Assembly (NCBI GenBank): GCA_049282265.1
Contig: JBAPTR010000086.1
Span: forward strand, 1-53,706
Reading direction: 5' to 3'
Origin: CAYUCJ01 sp049282265
Lineage (GTDB): Bacteria > Desulfobacterota > DSM-4660 > Desulfatiglandales > Desulfatiglandaceae
Length of the DNA stretch: 53,706 nucleotides
The position numbers were made by a program, and so were the translations under genes. The notes under the pieces are model-generated. The model was not told the DNA's origin. It saw nothing but the letters and a program-made list of their open reading frames with translations, and made no database searches. Shown here piece by piece: positions 26,451 through 35,571 of the stretch (within the stretch, counting starts at the first letter, position 1; each line of letters begins with the position of its first letter).

Positions 26451-27446
26451 CTAAGGTTGAACTGCCTGGAATTTCTTGACCTTGGCGACTTTTTTCAGAT
26501 CCTTCACGTAGGCGTCTATGGCCTTCCCAACTTCCTGTTCCTTGAGAAAGCGATTCAACTTGTCCTTGACTTCCGCGTAGGCAAGTGTCTTTTCCGGTTT
26601 TTTGTCCGTCACCTTGATGAGGTGGTATCCGAAGCGGGTCACGACAATATCGCTGACCTCACCCGGTTTGAGAGAAAAGGCGACCTTCTCAAACGGTGGG
26701 ACCATCTGGCCGTGACGAAAAAAGCCCAGATCGCCTCCCTTGGCTGCACTCGGTCCTTCGGAATATTTCTTGGCAAGCTTTCCGAAGTCCGCCCCCCCCA
26801 GGAGTTCCTTCTGAATCCCTTCAAGTTTCTTTCTGGCCGCGAGCTTCGTCTTTTCATCGGCCTTGGGATCCAGCTTGATCAGGATGTGGCTGGCGCGCAC
26901 CTCTTCCGGCTTCTTAAACATCTGCTGATGTCCGTCGTAATAGGCTCTGGTCTCCTTGTCCCCAACGGAGATCTTTTTCAGGAACTTTCCTTCCACGAAT
27001 TGCTGTATCGTCATTCCCTGCCTGATCTGCCGGCGAACATCCTGTTCCGACAGATGCATCTGTTCCATGGCGTTCTTGAAACCCTTCTCATCCGGGAATC
27101 GCTTTTTGAGGGTTTCAAGTTGCTTGTCAATAGCCGCGTCACCTATTTGGATCCCGTTTTTTTTGGCAGCCTGAAAAAGCAGCTCTCTGCCGATAAGGCT
27201 GTCCAGGACATTGCCTTCCAGTTGGGAAAGCTGGGGACCCGCAATGGATTTGCCCAAACGGCCAAACCGTTTTTTCACCACAACCATTTCTCGGTCAAGT
27301 TCTCCGCGGGTGATAATGGTGCCATTCACCTCTGCTACTTTTACATTGGGAGATTTCGATTCTTCAGCTCGCGCCTGGAGTCCGGAAACACAGACCCATA
27401 AGGCTGTTATCGCCAACCAGGCGATTAGGTTACGCTTTTCAAACAT
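26451..27446 (-). CDS. Exported parvulin-type peptidyl-prolyl isomerase (SurA/PpiC-like)
   Basis: A periplasmic folding helper of 331 residues. Signal peptide at 1-27 (LIAWLAITALWVCVSGLQA, cleavage near ARA-EES). An N-terminal SurA-like chaperone region (VAEVNGTIITRGELDREM; QLEGNVLDSLIGRELLFQAA) is followed by one parvulin domain at about 180-285 (VRASHILIKLDPKADE, YSEGPSAAKGGDLGFFRHGQ, VVTRFGYHLIKVTDKK). In diderm bacteria such proteins escort outer-membrane proteins. The gene follows the glycolate operon by 74 nt without a visible terminator, so some read-through is possible. Confidence 0.9.
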   Translation of the reverse strand: MFEKRNLIAWLAITALWVCVSGLQARAEESKSPNVKVAEVNGTIITRGELDREMVVVKKRFGRLGKSIAGPQLSQLEGNVLDSLIGRELLFQAAKKNGIQIGDAAIDKQLETLKKRFPDEKGFKNAMEQMHLSEQDVRRQIRQGMTIQQFVEGKFLKKISVGDKETRAYYDGHQQMFKKPEEVRASHILIKLDPKADEKTKLAARKKLEGIQKELLGGADFGKLAKKYSEGPSAAKGGDLGFFRHGQMVPPFEKVAFSLKPGEVSDIVVTRFGYHLIKVTDKKPEKTLAYAEVKDKLNRFLKEQEVGKAIDAYVKDLKKVAKVKKFQAVQP

Positions 27447-27520
27447 GATACTACTCTCCTTTCTAAGGGAGAAGCTTTCGGCAGGACCACCCGGGAGAAA
27501 ACCCTTGATGACTCACAAAC

Positions 27521-28663
27521 TCAACACAAGGCCTCTGCGACCAGTTCCGTCAAATCCTTCACCTTCAATGATATTTTTTTTCTTCTGACCCGCGAGGCAA
27601 TGGTTCGAAGGCATTGCTGGCAGGAAGATACCACAGTATCGGCACCTGTTGTCAATATCTCATCTATTTTCATCTGGGCAACCTGGCCCGAGAGTTCGGG
27701 GTCAACCATTTCCAGGTTCCCTCCCCCGCCGCAACAGGTGCACGTTTCCCTGTTGTTGGGAAGCTCCACCAGCTGGACACCCGGAATGGCTTTGAGCACT
27801 TCCCGCGGGGGCTCGAAAACGCCGCTGTTCCTCCCAAGATCGCACGGATCGTGATAAGTTACGGTCGTCGGCAAACTGCTGAAGCGGAGGCTTTTCTCAT
27901 GGATCAACCGGGACATCATCTCCGACGCAGACAGGATCTCCACATCGGTCCGGTAGAAATTTTTCCAGGTATGATAACAGGAAGGGCAGGTGAAGATGAT
28001 CTGTTTGGCCCCGGTATTTTTCACCTTCTGCAGGTTGTGCTCCATGAGGGTCGCCATCTTTTCCGGTCTGCCCGCGCCCATGAGTGGATATCCGCAGCAC
28101 CATTCCGCGCCCCCGAGTACGGTAAAATCCATTCCCGCATGCTCCATGATACGTACCATGCTGGCAGGTATCTTCTGGGCCATAGGGAAAAAGGAGGCGA
28201 CGCAACCCACAAAATAGACCACATCCGCCCGTTTCTTTTCAAAATAGTGCTCCGGAAGATCTCCCAGGAGTTCCTGCCAGTCTCCCCGCTCCTCATTGTC
28301 CTCGTTGGAGATATTGTGCTCCGTTTCAAGATAGCCGGCAAGCTTCTCCGCTATCTTCGGATAGAATCCTTCATTCACCAGGCATTCCCGGTCTTTAAGA
28401 ACCACATCTCTCGTCTTGACGGAAGGAAAGCAGGCCGCCGTACAGGCCCCGCACCCCAGGCAGCGAAAAATAGTCTTCTCGATGTCTTTACTCCAGTCGA
28501 GACGCCCCTCGATCAAGGCGCGGGTAATGGCATTGCGTCCCCTGGGCGAAGCGGGTTCTGTCTTGAGGACAAGGTAAATCGGGCAACTGGGCAGGCAGAA
28601 GCCGCACCTGCTGCACTTGGCCACTTCGTCGTAGGAGAGTTTTTTTAATTGGACCCTATTCAT
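27521..28663 (-). CDS. glcF: Iron-sulfur subunit of a glycolate/lactate-type oxidase (GlcF/HdrD-like)
   Basis: Accepts electrons from the FAD subunits encoded upstream. In about 380 residues there are two ferredoxin motifs, CSRCGFCLPSCPIY near the N-terminus and CLGCGACTAACFPSV (Phe in place of the usual Pro), followed by two CCG-domain motifs, GAEWCCGYPLMGAG and TCTCCGGGGNLEMV, as in GlcF, GlpC and HdrD. There is no membrane segment. The ATG at 28663 has GAGG 10 nt upstream; a GTG three codons earlier is the alternative. In an anaerobe the electrons probably go to a quinone or membrane complex. Confidence 0.86.
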   Translation of the reverse strand: MNRVQLKKLSYDEVAKCSRCGFCLPSCPIYLVLKTEPASPRGRNAITRALIEGRLDWSKDIEKTIFRCLGCGACTAACFPSVKTRDVVLKDRECLVNEGFYPKIAEKLAGYLETEHNISNEDNEERGDWQELLGDLPEHYFEKKRADVVYFVGCVASFFPMAQKIPASMVRIMEHAGMDFTVLGGAEWCCGYPLMGAGRPEKMATLMEHNLQKVKNTGAKQIIFTCPSCYHTWKNFYRTDVEILSASEMMSRLIHEKSLRFSSLPTTVTYHDPCDLGRNSGVFEPPREVLKAIPGVQLVELPNNRETCTCCGGGGNLEMVDPELSGQVAQMKIDEILTTGADTVVSSCQQCLRTIASRVRRKKISLKVKDLTELVAEALC

Positions 28664-28675
28664 CTGAGACACGCC

Positions 28676-30100
28676 TCACACATGGCCAACGAATCGCCCG
28701 GGGGAAAAGATACCCTTTGGGTCCATGGCCTTCTTGACCCACTCCATGACCTTCAGATCCCCTCGCGCTGCACCCCAAACCGGCAGGTGTTTTTTCAATT
28801 CCGGTCCCGCGTGTTCCACTACCAGATTCCCTCCCAGACCATCCACGTGGGCGAGGAGTTTTTTCACCCAGCCCGGCCCGGCCGGCGAATCTTCCGCCCG
28901 GTCATTCCCCAGCTGGACAAGGATCCGGGTCACACCGCTTCCCGCCCGGGTGTATGACGCAAGGGGCACGTGATCGCCGATCCCTCCCGTTTCCACCCAC
29001 TCCAGGACCTCGCGGTATCGGGAAAGGGGATAGTTGAGTTTCAGGCAGACCGCCTCGTCTCGATTTCCGGAAGAATCTGCTCCGGGTGAACCATAGAAAC
29101 TCCAGAATTCCCGATGGCCGTCATCATCCAGGTACATTTTTTCCACGGCACCTGCCCCATCCGCCAAGGTCTCCACCTCTGTTTTCATACGGTCCACCGC
29201 CTCTTCGGTGCCTTCAAAAGCCGCCACCACTCCGAAGCATCCTTTGTTTCCCTGTTCGGGCCATTTCACGGAAAGGTCGTAGCAGGCTCTCCGGTTCAGG
29301 ATTTCCATTGCACACGGTACCAACGGCCTGGCAAAGACGGCATCAACACACGCGGCAGCTTCTTTCAATCCCGGAAAGACAAAGAGCCAGGTACCGCTCC
29401 TTTCCGGCAGGGGAAGCAGCCGGAGGGTCATTTCGCACAGAACCCCGAGGGTCCCCATGGAGCCGATTATGAGCTTGCATAAATCGTACCCTGCAACATT
29501 CTTGACCGTTTTTCCACCCATCCCGATAATCTCACCGGTGGGTACCACATGGCGCACTCCCAGGACAATATCCCTGGGAAGGCCGTAAAGGAGACGCCTT
29601 GGGCCACTCGTGTTGGCTGCGATAATGCCCCCTATGGTCGCCCTGTTTCCTGCGGAGGCATCAAGGGGAACAAAGCATCCCCTGTTTTCACGCAGAGAAC
29701 AGACGCTCTCATCCGATTCCTTCCCCCCATCCTCAACAGGGACATAACACCGGTTCTCCTCGCCGGCCAGTGTTTTCTGGAGATCAAACAACCGCACACC
29801 TGCCTGGACTGTGACCGTCAGGTTCCCGGGATCAATATCAATGACCCTGTTTAACCGCTCCGTACAAATGACCAGATCGAGGCGGGAAGGGATTCCCCCT
29901 TTTCCCATCCGTGTACCGCCGCCCCGGGGAACCACGGAAAGATTCTCCCAGCAGGCAACCCTGACGATCGCCGACACCTCTTCCACCTCACCGGGGAACA
30001 GCACCGCCCGAGGAATCACGCCGTCCACGGCATAGCGTGAACAAGCCTCAGGATCGGTCCACAGGTGATCTCTTCCTATAATATCTTCAAATTTCCGCAT
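28676..30100 (-). CDS. FAD-binding oxidase subunit (GlcD/GlcE type)
   Basis: A 474-residue flavoprotein of the FAD_binding_4 (VAO) family. The FAD segment includes VPRGGGTRMGKGGIPSRLDL, the PVDAS-like loop (VPLDASAGNRATIGGIIAAN) and GGKTVKNVAGYDLCKLIIGS. The C-terminal FAD-oxidase domain ends AMDPKGIFSPGRF. It is longer than E. coli GlcE and shares features of both GlcD and GlcE. It lies between the GlcD and GlcF genes with gaps of 21 and 12 nt, so a three-subunit complex is likely. Confidence 0.85.
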   Translation of the reverse strand: MRKFEDIIGRDHLWTDPEACSRYAVDGVIPRAVLFPGEVEEVSAIVRVACWENLSVVPRGGGTRMGKGGIPSRLDLVICTERLNRVIDIDPGNLTVTVQAGVRLFDLQKTLAGEENRCYVPVEDGGKESDESVCSLRENRGCFVPLDASAGNRATIGGIIAANTSGPRRLLYGLPRDIVLGVRHVVPTGEIIGMGGKTVKNVAGYDLCKLIIGSMGTLGVLCEMTLRLLPLPERSGTWLFVFPGLKEAAACVDAVFARPLVPCAMEILNRRACYDLSVKWPEQGNKGCFGVVAAFEGTEEAVDRMKTEVETLADGAGAVEKMYLDDDGHREFWSFYGSPGADSSGNRDEAVCLKLNYPLSRYREVLEWVETGGIGDHVPLASYTRAGSGVTRILVQLGNDRAEDSPAGPGWVKKLLAHVDGLGGNLVVEHAGPELKKHLPVWGAARGDLKVMEWVKKAMDPKGIFSPGRFVGHV

Positions 30101-30121
30101 ATTTCGTCACACATTTCCGCG

Positions 30122-31507
30122 TCAGGATGGTGCAGCAGGAATCACCTTGCCCGGGTTCAGAATGTCCCGGGGGTCCAGGGCGTGCTTGACCCGGCGCATG
30201 GCATCGAAATCCGCCTCTGAAAAGATGAGGGACATTTCCTCTAATTTTTCAATCCCGATCCCGTGTTCGCCGCTGATCGTCCCGCCTGCCTCGGCACATA
30301 TTTTCAGGATTTCAGAAGAAGCGGCATCGGCAGCTGCCAATTCCTTTTCATCCCTTTCATCAAACAGGATCAGGGGATGAAGATTTCCATCACCCGCGTG
30401 AAAGACATTCCCGATGACCAGATCATATTTTTCCCCCACCTCGAGGACCTTGTTCAGCACTTCAGGCAACCTGGTGCGTGGGACGGTCCCGTCGCAAACC
30501 ATATAGCTGGGTCGCAGCCTCGACATTGCGCCAAAGGCTCCTTTTCTGCCGGCCCACAACCTTGCCCGCTCCTTGTCGTCTCTCGCCACCTGGATTTCCC
30601 TCACTCCGTTCGCCTTGCAGATTTCCCTGATCCTCCCCGCCTGCCGTTCCATCCCATCCCGGAGCCCATCCAGTTCAATGATAAGCACGGCAGCCGCATC
30701 AAGAGGATAGCCCGCATGGACCGATTCCTCGACCGCGCGCATAACCACATGATCCATCATTTCCAGTGTGGCGGGAATGATCCCTTCGGCAATGATGGCA
30801 GACACGGTATTGCCTGCATCTTCAATGCTGTCGTAAATGGCCAGCATGGTCTTCACGGCCTCCGGGGTACGGAGGATTCTCAAGATCATTTTGGTCACCA
30901 CGCCGAGGGTTCCTTCGCTCCCCACCAGGAGGCCCAGCAGATCGTAACCCGGATTGTCCTGGGATTTGCCCCCCAGGCAGACAATACTCCCGTCATGGAG
31001 GACGACTTCAGCGCCCAGCACGTGGTTGGTGGTCACGCCGTATTTCAGGCAATGGGGCCCCCCGGAATTTTCCCCCACATTGCCCCCAATGGTCGACACC
31101 TTCTGGCTGGCGGGATCAGGGGCATAGGTGAAACCCTCCTTCAGGAGACGCCCCTGCAGGTCCAGCGTAATCACGCCGGGTTCCACGGTCACGGTGCGAT
31201 TGGGAATGTCAATCTCGAGGATACGGTTCATGCGGGAAAGATGGACCACGATGCCACCCCGGATCGGGATGGTTCCCCCGCTCAAATTGGTGCCTGAGCC
31301 ACGGGCGATAATCGGAACTTTCTCTCCGTGTGCCAGGGCGACCACCCCCGCAACCTCCTCCGTGGAACCGGGCAGGACCACCACGTCCGGCATGCCCCTG
31401 CCGAGGGATGCATCATACCCGTAAAGGGTCATATCCATGGGAGAATGGAGGACATTCGAAGAGCCGACGATCTCTTCCAGGCCGCCAATGAGGGACATCC
31501 TATCCAT
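30122..31507 (-). CDS. glcD: FAD-linked glycolate/D-lactate dehydrogenase catalytic subunit GlcD
   Basis: A 461-residue flavoprotein oxidising a 2-hydroxy acid to the 2-keto acid, most likely glycolate to glyoxylate in view of the adjacent glyoxylate aminotransferase. FAD-binding motifs: ARGSGTNLSGGTIPIRGG, STIGGNVGENSGGPHCLKYG and LLGLLVGSEGTLGVVTKMIL. In the C-terminal domain, NVFHAGDGNLHPLILFD and GTISGEHGIGIEKLEEM carry conserved histidines of the substrate site, and the end ALDPRDILNPGKV is canonical. It starts 3 nt after the aminotransferase stop. D-lactate is the main alternative substrate. Confidence 0.9.
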   Translation of the reverse strand: MDRMSLIGGLEEIVGSSNVLHSPMDMTLYGYDASLGRGMPDVVVLPGSTEEVAGVVALAHGEKVPIIARGSGTNLSGGTIPIRGGIVVHLSRMNRILEIDIPNRTVTVEPGVITLDLQGRLLKEGFTYAPDPASQKVSTIGGNVGENSGGPHCLKYGVTTNHVLGAEVVLHDGSIVCLGGKSQDNPGYDLLGLLVGSEGTLGVVTKMILRILRTPEAVKTMLAIYDSIEDAGNTVSAIIAEGIIPATLEMMDHVVMRAVEESVHAGYPLDAAAVLIIELDGLRDGMERQAGRIREICKANGVREIQVARDDKERARLWAGRKGAFGAMSRLRPSYMVCDGTVPRTRLPEVLNKVLEVGEKYDLVIGNVFHAGDGNLHPLILFDERDEKELAAADAASSEILKICAEAGGTISGEHGIGIEKLEEMSLIFSEADFDAMRRVKHALDPRDILNPGKVIPAAPS

Positions 31508-31510
31508 GGC

Positions 31511-32698
31511 CTATTCCTGGCGGTAAACGGCTGAAGCAGCTTCCAGGGCACCCGATTTGACCGTTACGCCTTGTGACTTCAGGATTGTTTCCAGTGCCGA
31601 AAGAAAGAGAAAAACGTTTTTCTCTCGCGCGGCATGGCCCATCAATCCCACACGCCACACCTTCCCGGCCAGTGCGCCCAATCCACCACCGATTTCAACA
31701 CCGAAGTCCGCCAACAGGGTCTTCCGGACCTTCCCATCATCGGCCCCTTGCGGAATACAAACGGTGTTGAGCATGGGCAGCCTTTCGGCCTCCGGGACCA
31801 GCATGGAAAGACCCATGGCCTCCACACCCGCCACCAGTGCCCGGTGATTCACCCGATGCCTGGCAAAACGTTTCCTCAGGCCCTCTTCAGCAATGATGCG
31901 AAGGGCCTCTCGAAACCCGTAAATCATATTGATGGGGGCCGTGTGGTGGTATTTCCGTTCAGCACCCCAGTAACTGCTCACCATGCTCATGTCCAGATAC
32001 CAGCTCACCACGGGCGTCTTCCTCTTTTCAAGCGCCTTCAGGGCAATATCACTGAAAGAAACGGGTGAAAGGCCGGGGGGGCACGAGATGCATTTCTGGG
32101 TCCCGCTGTAGGCCGCGTCAATGCCCATGTCGTCAATGGCCACCTCCATACCGCCAAGGGACGTCACCATGTCCACCAGGAACAGGGCACCACTATCCTT
32201 GGCTATGGCGGAAAGATCATCCAGGGGCTGGCAGACACCGGTTGAGGTCTCGGCGTGGACCACGGCAAGGACCTTCGGGTTCCTTCCTTTCACCGCCTCC
32301 CGGACCATTTCCGGATCGATGGCACGGCCCCACTCGGCATCTATGCGAATGAGTTTTCCGCCAATGCGGTTCACAATGTCGGCCATCCTGGACCCAAAGA
32401 CCCCGTTGACGCAGACCACTACCTCGTCGCCGGGCTCAACCAGGTTTACAAAGCAGGTCTCCATCCCGGCGCTTCCGGTTCCGGAAACCGGTATGGTCAG
32501 GGCGTTTTTTGTCTGGAAGAGGGACCGCAAGAGCTGCTGGGTCTCATCCATCACAGCAAGGAAATAAGGGTCGAGATGCCCGATACAGGGGGCCGACATG
32601 GCCTGAAGCACCCTGGGAGGGACATCACTGGGCCCCGGTCCCATGAGCGTCCTCTGGCCCGGATCGATATCTTTGAACTTTTCTGCGTTTAATACCAT
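31511..32698 (-). CDS. Alanine-glyoxylate / serine-pyruvate aminotransferase family protein
   Basis: A 395-residue PLP enzyme of fold type I. N-terminal TLMGPGPSDVPPRVL and GHLDPYFLAVMDETQ are hallmarks of the AGXT/PucG group. VVHAETSTGVCQPLDDLSAI carries the PLP-contacting residues, VDMVTSLGGMEVAIDDMGID the cofactor Asp, and the PLP lysine is in YSGTQKCISCPPGLSPVSFS. First gene of the operon with glcD, the glcE-like gene and glcF, it probably converts the glyoxylate they make to glycine with alanine or serine as donor. ATG 32698 has GGAGG 9 nt upstream in a structured leader. Confidence 0.91.
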   Translation of the reverse strand: MVLNAEKFKDIDPGQRTLMGPGPSDVPPRVLQAMSAPCIGHLDPYFLAVMDETQQLLRSLFQTKNALTIPVSGTGSAGMETCFVNLVEPGDEVVVCVNGVFGSRMADIVNRIGGKLIRIDAEWGRAIDPEMVREAVKGRNPKVLAVVHAETSTGVCQPLDDLSAIAKDSGALFLVDMVTSLGGMEVAIDDMGIDAAYSGTQKCISCPPGLSPVSFSDIALKALEKRKTPVVSWYLDMSMVSSYWGAERKYHHTAPINMIYGFREALRIIAEEGLRKRFARHRVNHRALVAGVEAMGLSMLVPEAERLPMLNTVCIPQGADDGKVRKTLLADFGVEIGGGLGALAGKVWRVGLMGHAAREKNVFLFLSALETILKSQGVTVKSGALEAASAVYRQE

Positions 32699-32778
32699 TG
32701 GTTGTAACCTCCATAGGTTTGTATTTTGTTAAAAAAGGCTCCGAAGGCCCTTTCTGAGTTGTAACCTCTGTTTTGAGG
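32699..32778 (-). promoter_or_regulatory. Structured leader of the glyoxylate aminotransferase operon
   Basis: The 80-nt leader contains, in transcript order: a small hairpin CCTC/GAGG at 32778-32765; an imperfect hairpin at 32753-32734 (AAAGGGCC and GGAGCCTTT arms) running directly into six T, like a terminator; and a hairpin AACCT-ATGG-AGGTT at 32719-32706 whose second arm includes the ribosome binding site. The 11-mer GAGGTTACAAC occurs twice (32768-32758 and 32711-32701), the second copy being the ribosome binding site itself. This looks like transcriptional or translational attenuation, but no known riboswitch was recognised. Confidence 0.5.
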
Positions 32779-32785
32779 CCCGGAG

Positions 32786-32814
32786 AGTATAGGTTAGCAG
32801 GGCCGGGTTGTCAA
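32786..32814 (-). promoter_or_regulatory. Consensus promoter of the glyoxylate/glycolate operon
   Basis: On the minus strand TTGACA (32814-32809), 17-nt spacer, TATACT (32791-32786): perfect -35, five of six in -10, ideal spacing. Transcription would begin near 32779. Confidence 0.82.
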
Positions 32815-32821
32815 GAAATGG

Positions 32822-33874
32822 TCACCGATCAGCCGTCAGCCGTTCTTCAGCGATGCGACCGGCCGCCAATCCCGTGGAGAACGCCTCTCTTTCTGCCAGC
32901 TCGAAGACCTGATGGAGGGCCTGACGTACGCTCCCAACGACCTCCCTCTCAGCGCGATCACTCCCCCAGGCAAGGGTTTCCATGCCGAGGATGGCCATGG
33001 CCCCACCCACATTGATCACATAATCGGGTGCATACAGGATGCCTCTGGCCCGAAGCCTTTCAGCGTCTTCAGGGGCGGCCAGCTGGTTGTTGGCACCTCC
33101 CGCAACGATGCGGCATTTCAGCCTGGGAATGGACGTCTCATTGAACAATCCGCCGAGGGCACAGGGGGCAAAGATATCGCATGGTGTCTCGAAGACATCC
33201 TCACTCCTGATAAATCGCAAGCCGAGTTCATCTCTGCACCGAAGGATGGCGGCCTCGTCTATTTCATTGAAAGCCACCTCCGCACCGGCTTCAAGCAACC
33301 GGTCGATCAAGGGACCCCCAACACCGCCCGTTCCCTGGACGAGCACCTTGCGACCCGATAGGGAATCCTCCCCGAAGAGGTGTTCGCAGGCCGCTTGAAT
33401 ACCGGTGAACACGCCCAGTGCCGTATAGGGGCCCGATGAACCGCTTCCGCCGGCATCGGGTGTGCAGGCAAAGACGTGCGGGGCGCCGGTCTCTGCAATG
33501 ACATCCATATCTTCTGAACACGTGCCGACGTCGGGCCCTGTGGAAAACAGACCGCCGAGCTGATGGATCAGCTTCCCGTATCGATGCAACAATCCCGGAC
33601 GGGAGTGTTCCGCAAAATCGTGAGGCAAGGCGATAACGGCCTTCCCGCCACCCCATGGCATGTCCGGAACGGCATACTTGTAAGCCATCCCCTTTGCCAA
33701 CCTCATACCGTCCAGAAGGGCCTGCCTGACTTCCGGATAGGCTTTCATGCGCGTACCACCTGCGGCCGGCCCGAGGCGGGTAGAATAAATGGCGATGAAA
33801 ATCCAGGCCCCGGTGGGCCTGTCATACTGCACAATCACGGTCTCGCCTTCCCATGCCTTGATCAAGGATTCCAT
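32822..33874 (-). CDS. Glu/Leu/Phe/Val dehydrogenase
   Basis: NAD(P)-dependent oxidative deamination of an amino acid to its 2-oxo acid (350 residues, the length of leucine dehydrogenases). Motifs: STRLGPAAGGTRM, the paired lysines in GMAYKYAVPDMPWGGGKAVI, catalytic Asp in TGPDVGTCSEDMDVI, nucleotide loop VLVQGTGGVGGPLIDRLLEA, and GGANNQLAAPEDAERL. ATG 33874 (MESLIKAW) follows AGGGAGATGG closely and lies 25 nt after the MFS stop; the longer frame to 33973 overlaps the MFS gene and is unlikely. Linked to a transporter, it probably begins breakdown or completes synthesis of a branched-chain or aromatic amino acid. Confidence 0.9.
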   Translation of the reverse strand: MESLIKAWEGETVIVQYDRPTGAWIFIAIYSTRLGPAAGGTRMKAYPEVRQALLDGMRLAKGMAYKYAVPDMPWGGGKAVIALPHDFAEHSRPGLLHRYGKLIHQLGGLFSTGPDVGTCSEDMDVIAETGAPHVFACTPDAGGSGSSGPYTALGVFTGIQAACEHLFGEDSLSGRKVLVQGTGGVGGPLIDRLLEAGAEVAFNEIDEAAILRCRDELGLRFIRSEDVFETPCDIFAPCALGGLFNETSIPRLKCRIVAGGANNQLAAPEDAERLRARGILYAPDYVINVGGAMAILGMETLAWGSDRAEREVVGSVRQALHQVFELAEREAFSTGLAAGRIAEERLTADR

Positions 33875-33899
33875 AAAATTTCCATCTCCCTTTCGATAT

Positions 33900-35228
33900 T
33901 CACTCAACCATCTGTCGACAATGGGTCTCTTTCGCCAAAGAGATGACCACAATGGAGAGAATCGACAATGCAATCATCAGAGCGAATGCGGACCGGTAGG
34001 CGCCAAAATCGTAGACCCTCACGCCGTTTTCCAGCACGCCTTTCCAGTTCTTGTCAAGTACCCAGCCCATGGCCGGCTGAAGCACCATAGGTCCGCTCAT
34101 GACGCCCATGTTACAGACCCCGGTTACGGTACCCGCAAGGGATCTCGGCACCGATTCCTTGACAAAGGCAAAGCCGAGGATCATGCCGGAGGAGGAGACA
34201 CCCACAAGGGTGATAAGGGATGTCAGCACCCACAGGGGCAGATGGGGTACAAGGAGCATTACACTCCACCCTCCGGTTGCCAGCAGACAGCCCCACATAT
34301 ACAGGGGTTTTCTGCGGCCGATCCTGTCCGAAAGGGCACCGATAATGGGTCCTGTGCCGGCCCAGGCCACCAGGAGCGTGGAGGTCAAGGCCGCACTCTT
34401 CGTGGGTGTCAGCCCATATTGAGTCGTCAGAAAGGGGATCCCCCACAGACCGGAAAAGGCCAGCAACGGACCCACCACGCCGCTTGGAGCAATGGATAGC
34501 AGCCAGGTATTGGGGTAGCGAAACACCCTCAACAGATCGGAAAGTACAAACCCGGAAGCAGGGGAATCGGAAGCAGAGGAAGGAACGAAGCTCAGATGGC
34601 CCCTTTCCCCAGGGTCATCCCGCACCACGACCCAGATAGCAACGGCCATTGCCAATGTGACGCCGGCCGAAAAGCGCATGACCGGTCTCCATCCGAAAGA
34701 ATCCACCAGTATCCGGAGGGGCACCCCCGCAGACACGGCCCCGACAACACCGCAAAAGAGCGCCAACCCACTCGTCATGGCGTAACGCCGGGGAGGAAAC
34801 CATTGGATCGATAGTTTGAGAAGAGAAACCCAGGCCACCCCTACCGACCCCCCAATGAGGAGGCGCCCTGTGTTGGCGAGGAAAGTGCTCGAGGCCGAAG
34901 CGAAGAGGAAACCGCCCAAGGCGGCAATGAAGGCGCCCGCCGTCAGCAGTTTCCTAGGACCCCAGTAGTCGGCGAGAATGCCTGTGGGGATCTGCATGAA
35001 AACATAACTGTAGAAATAGAAAGCGGAAAGATTCCCCAGGGCGGCCCCCCCGATCTTAAAATCGGCCATCAGGTAGTCGGTCAATACGGCCGGAGCTACT
35101 CGCTGGTAGAAACCGCTCAGATAGAAAAGCGCCCCCAGCCCCCACACAATCCAGGACAGGGAGGCGGGCGGATACGTTTTCTTGTCGGGTTTATTGCTGA
35201 ACGGGATGGAAGCGTTAATCATTCCCAT
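33900..35228 (-). CDS. MFS transporter
   Basis: A 442-residue, 12-helix inner-membrane carrier. Motif A-like loops are GILADYWGPRKLLTAGAFIA between helices 2 and 3 and GALSDRIGRRKPLYMWGCLL between helices 8 and 9. The N-terminus (SLSWIVWGLGALFYLSGFYQ) resembles organic-anion carriers of the MFS. The start at 35228 (MGMINASIP) lies 4 nt after the upstream stop; the longer frame to 35405 would overlap it completely. Co-transcription with the amino-acid dehydrogenase suggests an amino acid or 2-oxo acid as substrate; this is inference. Confidence 0.87.
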   Translation of the reverse strand: MGMINASIPFSNKPDKKTYPPASLSWIVWGLGALFYLSGFYQRVAPAVLTDYLMADFKIGGAALGNLSAFYFYSYVFMQIPTGILADYWGPRKLLTAGAFIAALGGFLFASASSTFLANTGRLLIGGSVGVAWVSLLKLSIQWFPPRRYAMTSGLALFCGVVGAVSAGVPLRILVDSFGWRPVMRFSAGVTLAMAVAIWVVVRDDPGERGHLSFVPSSASDSPASGFVLSDLLRVFRYPNTWLLSIAPSGVVGPLLAFSGLWGIPFLTTQYGLTPTKSAALTSTLLVAWAGTGPIIGALSDRIGRRKPLYMWGCLLATGGWSVMLLVPHLPLWVLTSLITLVGVSSSGMILGFAFVKESVPRSLAGTVTGVCNMGVMSGPMVLQPAMGWVLDKNWKGVLENGVRVYDFGAYRSAFALMIALSILSIVVISLAKETHCRQMVE

Positions 35229-35232
35229 TGCC

Positions 35233-35454
35233 CTATCTTGCACCTGAAAAGGGACACCCCCCCTCAACACCCTCTTCCATGATTTCGAAAGTCGCCTCCA
35301 TGAACTTCTCAAATTCCTCCCGCCTGGCCGGATCCATCTCTTTGCTGGGGAAGGCCACGATCCGGCCGCAGGAGGGGCACCTGAGGATCGAACCATCTTT
35401 CTCACTTATCTTATAGGCATGACCGCAATGGCATTCATAGTTCCGATCGTGCAT
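35233..35454 (-). CDS. Small zinc-ribbon protein
   Basis: A 73-residue protein, MHDRNYECHCGHAYKISEKD, with Cys-x-Cys and then Cys-x2-Cys (LRCPSCGRIVAFPS), a rubredoxin-like zinc or iron knuckle, followed by an acidic helix (ARREEFEKFMEATFEIMEEG). AAAGGGAGG lies upstream of the ATG. It heads the transporter-dehydrogenase operon. The function is unknown. In the 117 bp upstream of it no strong promoter was found. Confidence 0.7.
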   Translation of the reverse strand: MHDRNYECHCGHAYKISEKDGSILRCPSCGRIVAFPSKEMDPARREEFEKFMEATFEIMEEGVEGGCPFSGAR

Positions 35455-35571
35455 TCATTCCTCCCTTTAAAGCACTCGACAACCGCGTCGTCCCACTCAG
35501 AAGTGTTTAGAAAGCATCTAGAGTGTCAGGCTCGGTTCCACTTCGTCGCTCATACGCCGCTACGTTTGGAT

